Assembly: GCF_001625445.1 (NCBI RefSeq)
Contig: NZ_LWHG01000031.1
Coordinates: 62,001 to 126,000, forward strand
From: Haladaptatus sp. R4
Lineage (GTDB): Archaea > Halobacteriota > Halobacteria > Halobacteriales > Haladaptataceae
Direction of reading: 5' to 3'
DNA: 64,000 nt
The notes under the pieces were generated by a model, which saw only the letters and a program-made list of their open reading frames with translations, had not been told where the DNA came from and did no database searches. Positions 37,457-45,936 of the stretch are shown here, piece after piece (position 1 is the stretch's first letter; every line of letters begins with the position of its first letter). The translations under genes were made by a program, and so were the position numbers.

Positions 37457-38344
37457 CTACGACTCGGGTTCACCGCCGTAGAACTGCATGAACACGTCTT
37501 CGAGCGACGTCTCCTCGACCTCCAAATCCCGGAGCGAGTAGTCGTCGAGTACGTCCACGAGACCGTCGAAGTTACCGGTAACGACCAGTCGATAGTAGCC
37601 GTCCTCGTCGCGGCTACTGTCGATGGCCCCGTCGAACAGCAACTCTTCCGGGTCGGGCGTTTCCACGAGGTCGAGGCGGACGATCTTTCCGCTCTTTCCC
37701 AAGAGTTCCCCGATGTTCTCCAGCGCGACGAGTTTCCCGTCGCGGATGATGCCGACGCGGTCACACACCTTCCGGACTTCGCTCAGGACGTGTGTCGAGA
37801 ACAACACCGTGACCCCCCGCTCCCGCTCGTCGAGCAGCAGTTCGTACAGTTCGTTCTGTGCAAGCGGGTCGAGTCCCGTCGTCGGTTCGTCCATGATGAG
37901 GAGGTCGGGGTCGTGCATGAACGCTTGTACCAGCGCCAACTTCTGGCGGTTCCCCCGCGAGTAATTCTTCACGTTTCGGTCGATGGGGACGGGGAACCTG
38001 TCGAGCAACTCCTCGCGGCGCTCGTCGCCGGAGAGTGCCGCGAAGTAATCGAGTAGCTCCGCTCCGGTGACGTTTCCGTAGATCGTCGCGTCGCCGGGGA
38101 CGTATCCGATCCGATGTTCGACGCTTCTCGTCCGCTCGGTGACGGTGTGCCCGAGCACCCGCGCGGTTCCGCTCGTCGGACGCAGGAGGCCGAGCAGGAC
38201 TCGGATCGCGGTCGATTTTCCCGCCCCGTTGGGGCCGAGAAACCCGAACACTTCTCCCGGTTCGATGGAAAACGTCAGGTCTTCCACTCCTCGAACGTCC
38301 CCGTAATACTTGGTCAGTTCCTCGATGACGATCGGCTCCGGCAC
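37457..38344 (-). CDS. ABC-2 type transporter ATP-binding protein
   Basis: The reading can extend far upstream, but that sequence is not coding-like and contains the promoter area, so I use the GTG giving VPEPIVIEELTKYYG (GTG at 38350 is equally possible). Walker A GPNGAGKST, signature YSRGNRQKLAL and Walker B LLIMDEPTTGLDPLA are intact. The C-terminal domain ends EETSLEDVFMQFYGG, the common tail of ABC-2 ATPases. It forms an exporter with the permease downstream. Confidence 0.85.
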   Translation of the reverse strand: MPEPIVIEELTKYYGDVRGVEDLTFSIEPGEVFGFLGPNGAGKSTAIRVLLGLLRPTSGTARVLGHTVTERTRSVEHRIGYVPGDATIYGNVTGAELLDYFAALSGDERREELLDRFPVPIDRNVKNYSRGNRQKLALVQAFMHDPDLLIMDEPTTGLDPLAQNELYELLLDERERGVTVLFSTHVLSEVRKVCDRVGIIRDGKLVALENIGELLGKSGKIVRLDLVETPDPEELLFDGAIDSSRDEDGYYRLVVTGNFDGLVDVLDDYSLRDLEVEETSLEDVFMQFYGGEPES

Positions 38345-38478
38345 GGACACCGGAAAGTGAACGTTTGCGAACGACTTATACGATTCGCCGAAACACCCGG
38401 CCTCGTTCGGTATCGCACTACTGGGGGATGACGGCGTTCCCAGAACCCTTATTTCGTCATCCAACGTACATCTGTATA

Positions 38479-39168
38479 ATGACTTCTCGCCTCGAATTTC
38501 AGAACGAGTCGGGCGAGGGTTCCACCGTCCAACACGTGACGTTCATGGAGTGGCTTTCCGGCTTGAAAGCCAGGGGCAGTAACCTTCTCGTCACGGGCGA
38601 GGTTCCCGAGGAAACGAGTGCCGAGTTCAGCCGGACGCTGTTTGGACAGGGGGGACGAACGCGAATTCTCGGACTCGTCAATCCCTCGACGATGGACGCG
38701 GAGTCGTATCTCCCCGGCACACCGAGCGGGTCGAGGACGCAGGTGATCGACCAGCGCCCGGACTATCGTGCGGCGACGGCCGACGACTCGACTGCCGCTC
38801 GGCCGACCGACATCGATCGAGAATCGTTCCGCTCGGCACTGGTTTCGGCGATCGAGGTTCACAACGACCGAAACGGTGGGTTCGAGCCCGCCGAACTACG
38901 GCTCGGCCTCGATTCGGTCGAGGTGTTGGAGATGGACGACGACCTCGTTTCGCTCACGCAGTTCCTACGGGGGATTACCGCACTCGTTCGTGGGGTCCAC
39001 GGAATGGCACACTACCACCTTCGCGTCCCGGACGACGACCCGATGGTGGACGAGCTATCGCCCCTGTTCGACGCTCGCATCGAACTGCGAAAACGACCGG
39101 GGCGGGCAGAACAGCGCTGGCACGTGCCGACGCTCGATGAGACGACGGACTGGGTAGAACTATCGTAG
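38479..39168 (+). CDS. DUF7504-like haloarchaeal protein
   Basis: A TATA-like CTTATTT at 38448-38454 lies about 28 bases before the ATG giving MTSRLEFQNESG, so the mRNA looks leaderless and the 229-residue start is firm. The strand NLLVTGEVPEETSAEFSRTL resembles the first strand and helix of a RecA-like fold but with no Walker A lysine. Proteins of this kind are called DUF7504 or HTR-like in Halobacteria. It lies 21 bases before the CHAT gene and should be co-transcribed. Role unknown; I infer a sensor or scaffold. Confidence 0.7.
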   Translation: MTSRLEFQNESGEGSTVQHVTFMEWLSGLKARGSNLLVTGEVPEETSAEFSRTLFGQGGRTRILGLVNPSTMDAESYLPGTPSGSRTQVIDQRPDYRAATADDSTAARPTDIDRESFRSALVSAIEVHNDRNGGFEPAELRLGLDSVEVLEMDDDLVSLTQFLRGITALVRGVHGMAHYHLRVPDDDPMVDELSPLFDARIELRKRPGRAEQRWHVPTLDETTDWVELS

Positions 39169-39189
39169 GTAACGGGAAATACAAGAAGA

Positions 39190-41271
39190 ATGGAGTTTCG
39201 ACGGCACACGGAGCGTGATGGGCTCGATATCCACGACCCCATCGAAAACGTCAGGTTTGCGTTGTTTACGTCGAGCGCCGTCGATTTGATGCCTGCCGAC
39301 ACGTCGATGTTTTACTTTCCGGTCGATGCCGCCGTCGAAATCGAGACGACCGCTCTCGAAGTGCCGAAATCGGTGCCCATAACGATTCGCCAGCGAGACG
39401 GCACGATGGTGGCTGAAACCTCGAACGAATCGGACTGTTCCTTCGAATCCGGGGCGTATCTGGTCGAGCTGAGTTCGGCACCGATGAAGCTGTATCTGCT
39501 ACTCGATAGCTCGATGCGAATCGAATACGAAGGTAAAGGGGCTTTCTTTTCGTTCGACCCCGACACCACCGTTTACGTCGGAGCGCGCTCGTACCACGAC
39601 CAGCCAGCGGGGACGATAACCGTCACCGACGACATCCGGGACGTGATGCGCGCCATCTCGCTGTTCGGATCGGCACTGAAGACGCTCTCGCCCGAGCGCT
39701 CGTTCCCTACACTTCGGGGCCATCCGCCGCTCATCGAGTACGGTGAGGAGTTTTCCGCGCCCGACGCCCTCGAACCCGCCGATTCGGGTGTCGAACTCGT
39801 CGTCCCACCGGACCGCGAACACGTGTATCCGATAGCGCCGCTCGCGTACTATCTCGGTGCGACCGTGATTCCAGGAGACGACCCACGTCTCGTCGCCGGA
39901 TCGTTCGAGCATCCCCTCGTCGGTTCCGAGGGGTACGGCGAAACCGTCAGCCGCGTCCTCCGACAAGCGTTCTTTCTGGACTGTCTGATCCGGACGGAAG
40001 GCTACTACCGAATAGAACTCCACGAGCGAGAACGAGTCGAACCGCTGGTCGATTTCGACTTCGCCGAACTCTACGACACCCCGCTTCCGGAACGACTCGC
40101 GGCATACTTTTCGGTGCCGTTCGAGACGCTCGAACCGTTCGTCCCGAACTGGCAGTTGGGGGTCGATCTCGCCCCGACGGCGAACGGTATCGAGTACGTT
40201 CCGTATCTCGCCCGTGACCTCGCGCTCGTCCGAATTCCGGACGAACCGACGCCCAAAGCAGCCAAGCCGATGTCCAACGCCCAGACGGAATTTTTCCGAT
40301 CCCCGGTATCGGGTGCCTTGACTCGCGGAGCGAACGGGTGGGATGCGGTGGACGAACACGACATATTTCAGGTGGACGCGATGCCGAACGTCGTCGAGCA
40401 GGCGTGGGCAGGCCCGGGATACCCGCTGAAGGTCAACAAACTGGATGTGAGCGCGCTTCGAGGGCGTATCGACCGTCGCCCTTCTTCGGACACAATCACC
40501 ATTCACGTCGTCTGTAACGACGAGGGGATGATGGACGAGAACGTCGTTCGTGAGAGATACGGTTTACAGGAGATGCTCGACTTCGACGTGATCGCACACT
40601 ACGATCTATCGCGTGACGAACTCGCAGACCTGCTGGCTCAGTCGGCTGATTTCATCCATTACATCGGCCACGTAGACGAAAACGGGTTCCTCTGTTCCGA
40701 TGGGTCGCTCGATGTGCGGTCGATTCCGGCGGTCGGCGTGTCCGCATTTCTGTTGAACGCCTGCCAATCCTACGAACAGGGGCACGAACTCGTCAAGAAG
40801 GGAAGTCAAGGCGGCGTCGTAACGCTCTCGCCGGTTGGCAACCCGATGGCGACGGAACTCGGGCAGACGATGGCACGTCTTCTGAACCGTGGATTCACGC
40901 TTCGAACCGCGTTATCCATCGCCCAGCGCCATTCGGTACACGGCTACCAGTACACGGTCATGGGCGACGGAGGTGTGTCGCTCGTCCAAAACGAGAAGGG
41001 GAATCCGCGGTATCTGAAGATAGAGCGAGTCGGCGAAGACCGGTTCGAGGTCGAGATAAGCGTGTGTTTGACCTATCTGTTCGGACTCGGCACTCACGTC
41101 AATTTCCATCACGACTGGTCGCAAAAACGGTTTTTGGGGTCCGCGCCAGTGACGACGTTGACATTGACCGCGGAACCGCTCCAAGCCGAACTTTCGAAAC
41201 AAGTCGTTCCGGTCGAGGTGAACGGTGAACTCGTCTGGAGCGATGAAATACAGGTATCCCATCTGGAATAG
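39190..41271 (+). CDS. CHAT-domain (caspase-like) protein
   Basis: The 693-residue protein has about 430 residues of unique N-terminal sequence and then a CHAT peptidase fold. The catalytic His is in FIHYIGHVDENG (His494) and the Cys in LLNACQSYEQG (Cys525), followed by the typical GSQGGVVTLSPVG block and the helix GFTLRTALSIAQ. CHAT enzymes are separase/caspase relatives with dyad His-Cys and are used in bacterial defence and cell-death systems. There is no signal peptide or membrane helix. Partner genes are the DUF7504-like gene upstream and the 44-residue peptide gene downstream. Protease activity is inferred from the intact dyad. Confidence 0.82.
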   Translation: MEFRRHTERDGLDIHDPIENVRFALFTSSAVDLMPADTSMFYFPVDAAVEIETTALEVPKSVPITIRQRDGTMVAETSNESDCSFESGAYLVELSSAPMKLYLLLDSSMRIEYEGKGAFFSFDPDTTVYVGARSYHDQPAGTITVTDDIRDVMRAISLFGSALKTLSPERSFPTLRGHPPLIEYGEEFSAPDALEPADSGVELVVPPDREHVYPIAPLAYYLGATVIPGDDPRLVAGSFEHPLVGSEGYGETVSRVLRQAFFLDCLIRTEGYYRIELHERERVEPLVDFDFAELYDTPLPERLAAYFSVPFETLEPFVPNWQLGVDLAPTANGIEYVPYLARDLALVRIPDEPTPKAAKPMSNAQTEFFRSPVSGALTRGANGWDAVDEHDIFQVDAMPNVVEQAWAGPGYPLKVNKLDVSALRGRIDRRPSSDTITIHVVCNDEGMMDENVVRERYGLQEMLDFDVIAHYDLSRDELADLLAQSADFIHYIGHVDENGFLCSDGSLDVRSIPAVGVSAFLLNACQSYEQGHELVKKGSQGGVVTLSPVGNPMATELGQTMARLLNRGFTLRTALSIAQRHSVHGYQYTVMGDGGVSLVQNEKGNPRYLKIERVGEDRFEVEISVCLTYLFGLGTHVNFHHDWSQKRFLGSAPVTTLTLTAEPLQAELSKQVVPVEVNGELVWSDEIQVSHLE

Positions 41272-41406
41272 TTACGGTCCGGAGTTCGATCCACCCCCTG
41301 CGAGTACGGGACCGAACTGCGTCACCAGCAGGGTAAGGGCGAACAGTACTCCGATCAGTCGAGGATGCTCCGTTAGCTTTGCGCGTAGTGCATTGTTTTT
41401 CGCCAT
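41272..41406 (-). CDS. 44-residue membrane peptide ending NSGP (DUF7503-like)
   Basis: The frame encodes a basic start MAKNNALRAKLTEHPRL, a hydrophobic helix IGVLFALTLLVTQFG and a small polar end GGGSNSGP. It lies in the convergent gap after the CHAT gene, with its stop directly touching the CHAT stop (41271/41272). A TATA-like AATTATAATTC (minus strand) lies 28-38 bases upstream, giving a leaderless mRNA. I recall similar haloarchaeal peptides (DUF7503) with N-S/N-x-GP ends near DUF7504/CHAT genes; this is from memory. The shape is of an inner membrane single-pass or exported peptide. Confidence 0.65.
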   Translation of the reverse strand: MAKNNALRAKLTEHPRLIGVLFALTLLVTQFGPVLAGGGSNSGP

Positions 41407-41427
41407 CGCGATCGAACGATTCTACTA

Positions 41428-41460
41428 TCATGAATTATAATTTTTTTAATAGTTCATGAA
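41428..41460 (-). promoter_or_regulatory. Promoter with flanking TCATGAA/TTCATGA inverted repeat
   Basis: On the minus strand the TATA-like AATTATAATTC of the 44-residue peptide gene is flanked by the inverted pair TCATGAA (41428-41434) and TTCATGA (41453-41459). This is a plausible operator. The winged-helix gene 55 bases further upstream is the natural candidate regulator. Binding is not shown. Confidence 0.45.
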
Positions 41461-41514
41461 AAACATCAATTGGGGTTACGGTAGAATAATCGTATTATTT
41501 CCAAAGCAACGTTT

Positions 41515-41865
41515 TCATCGCGTAAAACCGCCGATAGCGTCCGATATCGGATCTCTGAGTTCGTAAATAACGTCGTCGAGTTCGTCGGACAACCGCTGTA
41601 ACAGTCGCGCGTGTGTCGTCGTGGCGAGCGTATATTCCGGGTGTGCACCGTCGGCATCGACCGTTTCGACCAGTTCGAGGTCGAGCAGTTCGTCGCGGTG
41701 GTTCGTCCACGTACTCGGTGCGGTTCCCGCGTGGTCCGCCAACTCCGTCGCGCTGAAACTTCCGTCCGGGTCGTCGGCGAGCACGGCGAGAAATTTCATC
41801 CGTGCGGGATAGACGAACACCTGCGCGAGGGGTGGTGACGTGAGATCGTTGTTCCGGGGATACAT
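41515..41865 (-). CDS. Winged-helix transcriptional regulator
   Basis: The start at MYPRNNDLTSPPLAQ yields 116 residues; 23 further codons upstream lie in an AT-rich promoter. The helix-turn-helix is FSATELADHAGTAPSTWTNHRDELLDLELVE (about residues 36-67, quoted in parts), then a wing and a C-terminal helical part. Proteins like this regulate small haloarchaeal loci. It is upstream of the 44-residue peptide on the same strand. Confidence 0.75.
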   Translation of the reverse strand: MYPRNNDLTSPPLAQVFVYPARMKFLAVLADDPDGSFSATELADHAGTAPSTWTNHRDELLDLELVETVDADGAHPEYTLATTTHARLLQRLSDELDDVIYELRDPISDAIGGFTR

Positions 41866-42305
41866 ATGGTATGTTATCACATATTTGTTTGAAAACAGTG
41901 TTGGAGTTCGTTTGAAGAAGGACGGATTGAACATACTGTCAGCAAATGGGAAAATTTTAGACGGGAGCAGTAATAATCACGGATTGGATGCGTGAAATTC
42001 ACACGGATCGCCGATGCAAACGTACGGCTTCCAGGACCGGTCACCGCCACTCAACCCGTCCGGGAGTTCGGCGAACTGCGACACATCGTCGGCCGCCGTG
42101 TCAGCACGCATCCTGTCGCTGCCAACCGATCAGGCCTCTGCACCCTTGATCGGTTCCACTTTATCAGTCTCGCTGACGATTTGATCCGTCGGTTCCTCCC
42201 CGCCGAACCCGGACCCCGATTATCCGGTGGCGAACGATATGGTGTCCATTCCTCGTCCATCGAATCAAATGTATTTTTAACGGATGACGACTGGAGTTTA
42301 GAACG
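41866..42305. other. Mostly non-coding region between the winged-helix and MinD-like genes
   Basis: It contains an AT-rich promoter for the winged-helix gene (about 41866-41900), the possible small or decayed gene described separately (41977-42249) and a TATA-like TATTTTTAA (42272-42280) that would place the minD-like transcript near 42305, i.e. leaderless. A longer plus-strand reading (41992-42405) overlaps minD and was rejected. Confidence 0.5.
41977..42111 (-). CDS. Possible 44-residue small protein, or 3' end of a decayed gene
   Basis: The frame MRADTAADDVSQFAELP ... CIGDPCEFHASNP has acidic haloarchaeal character and two Cys. The same frame continues upstream, across a TGA at 42130-42132, as an acidic stretch ending DKVEPIKGAEA, and across a TAA at 42220-42222, up to an ATG at 42249 (MDTISFATG). 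The set looks like one 91-codon gene with two stop codons, or a small stand-alone gene. Function unknown. Confidence 0.35.
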   Translation of the reverse strand: MRADTAADDVSQFAELPDGLSGGDRSWKPYVCIGDPCEFHASNP

Positions 42306-43079
42306 ATGGTCGAGGCGTTTGCGGTCGCGAGCGGCAAAGGTGGCACTGGAAAGACCACGAGTACGCTCTCGCTCGGGATGGCGCTGGCCGAGGAGTACGA
42401 CGTAACGGTCGTGGATACCGACACCGGAATGGCGAACTTGCTGTTTCACACCGGCCTGACCGACGCGGAGACGACGCTTCACGATCTGCTCATCGGCGAC
42501 CGTGAGGCGTCCGTTGAGGACGCCGTCTACGAACGGTTCGGAATGAACGTCGTCCCCTGTGGGACGAGCCTTTCGGCGTTCGAGCGCGCCGACCCCGACC
42601 GATTGCAAGCGGTCGTGGCGGAGTTGGCGGCCGAAACGGACGTTCTCCTGCTCGACTCGCCCGCCACGCTCGGCAGCAAGAGTTCGATCCTTCCGATCGT
42701 CCTCGCCGATCGGATCGTCGTCGTTCTCCAACCGACGATTCCGTCCCTCAGCGACGGTCTGAAGGTCCAAGAGTACGCCCGTTCCTACGGAACCGGGACG
42801 GCTGGCGTGCTGTTCAACAAGGTGCACGAGGACGAGACCGTGGACCCGATTTCGGAGAAAAGCGAGCGGTACTTCGACGGACCGACGCTCGCCGCCGTCC
42901 CCGACGACGAGGCTGCGCGTGCAGCACGCCGCGCGGGAAAACCGCTGCTCGCACACGCACCCGATAGCGCGGCCGCGAGCGCCTACCACGACGCCGCAGA
43001 GGCGCTCGACGTCCGTGCTGGCGAATCGGAGCGGGTCGCGGAACGCTTCCGGAGCGCGGTCATTCCCGACTCACCATGA
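42306..43079 (+). CDS. MinD/ParA-family ATPase
   Basis: The 257-residue P-loop ATPase has the deviant Walker A GKGGTGKTT (Lys11 and Lys16), VVDTDTGMANL (switch I-type) and LLLDSPATLG (Walker B). It lacks an obvious C-terminal amphipathic membrane-targeting helix. Haloarchaea have several MinD homologues that position cell-surface structures rather than FtsZ. It overlaps the next gene by four bases. Confidence 0.85.
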   Translation: MVEAFAVASGKGGTGKTTSTLSLGMALAEEYDVTVVDTDTGMANLLFHTGLTDAETTLHDLLIGDREASVEDAVYERFGMNVVPCGTSLSAFERADPDRLQAVVAELAAETDVLLLDSPATLGSKSSILPIVLADRIVVVLQPTIPSLSDGLKVQEYARSYGTGTAGVLFNKVHEDETVDPISEKSERYFDGPTLAAVPDDEAARAARRAGKPLLAHAPDSAAASAYHDAAEALDVRAGESERVAERFRSAVIPDSP

Positions 43080-43609
43080 CGTCTCCTCGTGGCGAACTCG
43101 TTCTCTCCCGCGTCGTCAGCGACCCCGAAACAGCGCTCACCACCGCACTCGAACGGCGTCTCACCGGCTGTGTCGTCTTCGAGCCGCAGGATTCGCTACT
43201 CCTCGACGCGAGCGGATACGGGGTGTTGACCTTCGAAGACGGGATTCCGATACAGGCCCACCATACCGGCACCGGTCGGGGAGGTCCCGAGGCGGTGGCC
43301 GACCTCGCCGTCCCGGGCCCGTACAGCGTCGAACTTTACCGACAATCGCCCGACGAACGCGACGCGGACTTCCGCACGGACGAGCGACCTATTCCGCCGG
43401 GAATGCCCGCCGAGCGGTTGGCTGGCGATCCGACGTTGGCCGAGAAGACGCGAGAACGCGCACCGGAACGATCGCCTGAAACGACGTCGACCAGCGCCGT
43501 GGAGGCGTTTCTGGAGGACGAAGAGAAGATCGCGGCGATCCGTGAACAGGCACGACAGGAGGCTGAACGGCGGGCGGCGGAGTGGGGATTGGACGACCAA
43601 CTTTCGTGA
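43076..43609 (+). CDS. Conserved haloarchaeal protein, unknown function
   Basis: The 177-residue protein has a folded N-terminal part (to about residue 90, with LTGCVVFEPQDSLLLDASG) and an acidic helical C-terminus (KIAAIREQARQEAERRAAEW). It overlaps the MinD-like gene start-to-stop, so it is probably a partner that sets where or when the ATPase acts. No named family is certain. Confidence 0.65.
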   Translation: MTSPRGELVLSRVVSDPETALTTALERRLTGCVVFEPQDSLLLDASGYGVLTFEDGIPIQAHHTGTGRGGPEAVADLAVPGPYSVELYRQSPDERDADFRTDERPIPPGMPAERLAGDPTLAEKTRERAPERSPETTSTSAVEAFLEDEEKIAAIREQARQEAERRAAEWGLDDQLS

Positions 43610-43698
43610 CGGTTCGTCCGACAATCACACCTATCGAAGGAGAAACGATACGCTTCGACGTTCGGACGGGACCGACGGGTCCGGAACGCTAACGACCG

Positions 43699-44451
43699 TT
43701 ACTCCTGGTCGATGTCCGAATTCAGCGCGGCGAGGATGTCCGCGTTCGTTTCCGCGACGACTTCTTCGAGGAACTCCGGATCGGATTGGGTCGGGTCACC
43801 GAGTCCACCCTGTTCCGTGATGTCGTCGAAGTACGTGTACTGACGGGCCTCGAAGTCGGCCTTCCTGACCTGTGGCTCCTTCTTCTCGGTTCTGACGAGG
43901 TCGGGATAGAACAACTCGATGGCGCTGGTTTCGTGATCGCCCGCGTGTCCCCACCCCTCGCCGAAGCGCTCTTTCAGCCTGTCGCGTGCGAAGTCGGTCC
44001 AGTGGACGAACGAGGTTTTCACCCCGTGGTCGCGCTGGATCCTGTCCGCCGCGAGTTTGAGCGGCGAGCGGTTGCCCCCGTGGCAGTTGAGGACGAGGAG
44101 GCGCTCGGCACCGTGATTCGCCATCGATTCGCCGATTTCCACGATGACTTGCTGGTAGGTGTCGCTCGACAGCGTTACCGTCCCGGGGTAGTTCATGTGA
44201 TGTTCGGAGTACCCATATGGAAGCGTCGGGAGTCGAACCATCGAAAGGTCGTGGTCGGGTGCCGCCTCGACGATTTCCCGCGAGAGCGACTCCGCCCGGA
44301 GCGTATCGACGGTGACGGGAAGATGGAGGGAATGCTGTTCGACGCTCCCGGTCGGGAGGACGACGAAATCCGCGTCGGGAATCGCCGTCTCCGCGTCCTC
44401 CCACGTCATCCCGCCGAGGTCGTACGGTTCGTAATCGAGTCGAACCGTCAT
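43699..44451 (-). CDS. Creatininase-family amidohydrolase
   Basis: The start at MTVRLDYEPYD overlaps the M28 gene stop (ATGA), giving 250 residues. The family motifs are GSVEQHSLHLPVTVDT (about 35-50: Glu, His, His, Asp metal ligands), NCHGGNRSPL (about 122-131) and HAGDHETSAIELF (about 168-180). Members open cyclic amides or act in cofactor pathways (such as creatininase or FAPy deformylase ArfB). Pairing with a peptidase suggests a role in amide or peptide breakdown. Confidence 0.85.
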   Translation of the reverse strand: MTVRLDYEPYDLGGMTWEDAETAIPDADFVVLPTGSVEQHSLHLPVTVDTLRAESLSREIVEAAPDHDLSMVRLPTLPYGYSEHHMNYPGTVTLSSDTYQQVIVEIGESMANHGAERLLVLNCHGGNRSPLKLAADRIQRDHGVKTSFVHWTDFARDRLKERFGEGWGHAGDHETSAIELFYPDLVRTEKKEPQVRKADFEARQYTYFDDITEQGGLGDPTQSDPEFLEEVVAETNADILAALNSDIDQE

Positions 44452-45827
44452 CGGTCGGCCTCCGCCGCCGTCGTCTGCCCCTCGCCGTCGAACGGCCACG
44501 TTCCGGAGTTTCGCATTCCGGGTTCAAACCCCTGTTCGACCGTCGCATCACGGATTTCCGCGACGGACTTGTGTGGTATCTCCCGGTCCGCTTCCGCGAG
44601 TTTGTACACCCCCGCGGTGAAGACGACGGCGAGGTCACGGAGGTCGCGCACGTCGAGTTTATCCAACGTATCCCCGTGCGTGTGACCCCACCCGCGGCCG
44701 CTTTCGCCCGCGATGGACCGACCTTGCATACCAGCGACGCCCTTCTGGACGAACGGCCAGTGATCGCTGTGCGGCCGGATTTTGTCGTGAATCTCGACCG
44801 GAACGTCGAGTTCCTCGCGGACTTCCGCGAACGCTTCGCCCATCGGGTCGAAGCCGTGGGTGTACACGTCGGCGGTGCGGGAGTAGCCCGCGCCGTCCAT
44901 GTTGAAGATGCATTTTACCGCGTCCATGTCGTGCGTTTCCGCCCAGTGGTACGCGCCGAACAGGCCGACCTCCTCGGACCCGAAGACGAGACAGCGAACG
45001 CGCGTTTCGAGGTCGTCCTCCATCTCGACCAGTAAGCGACCGATTTCGGCGACGAGCACCGTCCCGACACCGTTGTCGTTCGCACCTTCGCCCACGTCGT
45101 GGGCATCGACGTGCGCGGTGACGAGCACTTCCTCGTCGGTGTCCGGTCCGACGACGGCCTCGATGTTTCGGGAGGTCGCCGGTTCGTTTCGGCAGTTCAC
45201 GGTCAGTCTGGCGGTCGTCTCGCCGCTTCCGCAGTATCGAACGAGTCGGTCGCCGACCTCCTTCGAGACGCCGACGGCGGGAATGTCGCCGGGACCGTCC
45301 TCCTTGCCGATGCTTCCGGTGGGGGGAAGGTTGCCGTCCAGATGGTTTCGGAAGAGGAACCCGACCGCACCCCCGCGTGCCGCCGCCCCGTATTTTTCGG
45401 CGCGGTGGATCCAGCGCCCGTAATCGTCCGGCGTCATGCTGGAAGCCATGACGAGTTTGCCCGCCACGTCCGCCTCCTCGAAATCCTTGGGCAGACCGTA
45501 GCCGACATCGACCAGTTCGGCGTCGACATCGCCGCTCGGCGTCCCGGGGAGGGCGACGGTCTCGTGCTGTGCGTCGAACTCGTGGGTCCGGTCGTGTTCG
45601 ACGGTCAGCGAACTCGACTCGCGCCACCAACCGGGAATTCCGAACTCGTTGATGGCGACTTCGCGGAGACCGTGCGTTTCGAACGCGTCCTTTACCAACT
45701 CCGCTCCTTCGACTTCACCCTCCTGTCCGGCCATTCGGTTGTCGAGATCGACGAGATCACAGAGCAGGTCCCAGTGGTGCGTGCTCGTGTACGCATCACC
45801 GACGAGATTCGTGTGTAGTGTTGTCAT
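44448..45827 (-). CDS. M28-family zinc peptidase with PA domain
   Basis: The 459-residue protein has a PA-type insert (about residues 105-220) and an M28 core: zinc ligands in HVDAHDVGEGANDNGVGT (about 240-257), the Glu pair in GSEEVGLFGAYH (about 288), NMDGAGY and a late His (GHTHGDTLDKLD). No signal peptide is present, so it acts in the cytosol or is exported by another means. It precedes the creatininase gene in a two-gene operon. Confidence 0.88.
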   Translation of the reverse strand: MTTLHTNLVGDAYTSTHHWDLLCDLVDLDNRMAGQEGEVEGAELVKDAFETHGLREVAINEFGIPGWWRESSSLTVEHDRTHEFDAQHETVALPGTPSGDVDAELVDVGYGLPKDFEEADVAGKLVMASSMTPDDYGRWIHRAEKYGAAARGGAVGFLFRNHLDGNLPPTGSIGKEDGPGDIPAVGVSKEVGDRLVRYCGSGETTARLTVNCRNEPATSRNIEAVVGPDTDEEVLVTAHVDAHDVGEGANDNGVGTVLVAEIGRLLVEMEDDLETRVRCLVFGSEEVGLFGAYHWAETHDMDAVKCIFNMDGAGYSRTADVYTHGFDPMGEAFAEVREELDVPVEIHDKIRPHSDHWPFVQKGVAGMQGRSIAGESGRGWGHTHGDTLDKLDVRDLRDLAVVFTAGVYKLAEADREIPHKSVAEIRDATVEQGFEPGMRNSGTWPFDGEGQTTAAEADR

Positions 45828-45936
45828 AGTTCGTGGTAGGATTTACGATTGGCGGGCCGGACGATGTAAGTTTGGTTCGGAGAAATCCGCGCACATGTGG
45901 AACATATTTTAGGTGATTCCGACCAAGTGGACCGTC

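Noticed and set aside
41992-42405. Plus-strand frame of 137 codons before and into the MinD-like gene
   Set aside because: It overlaps the firmly coding minD start by 100 bases, is very Arg/Ser-rich and crosses the minD promoter.
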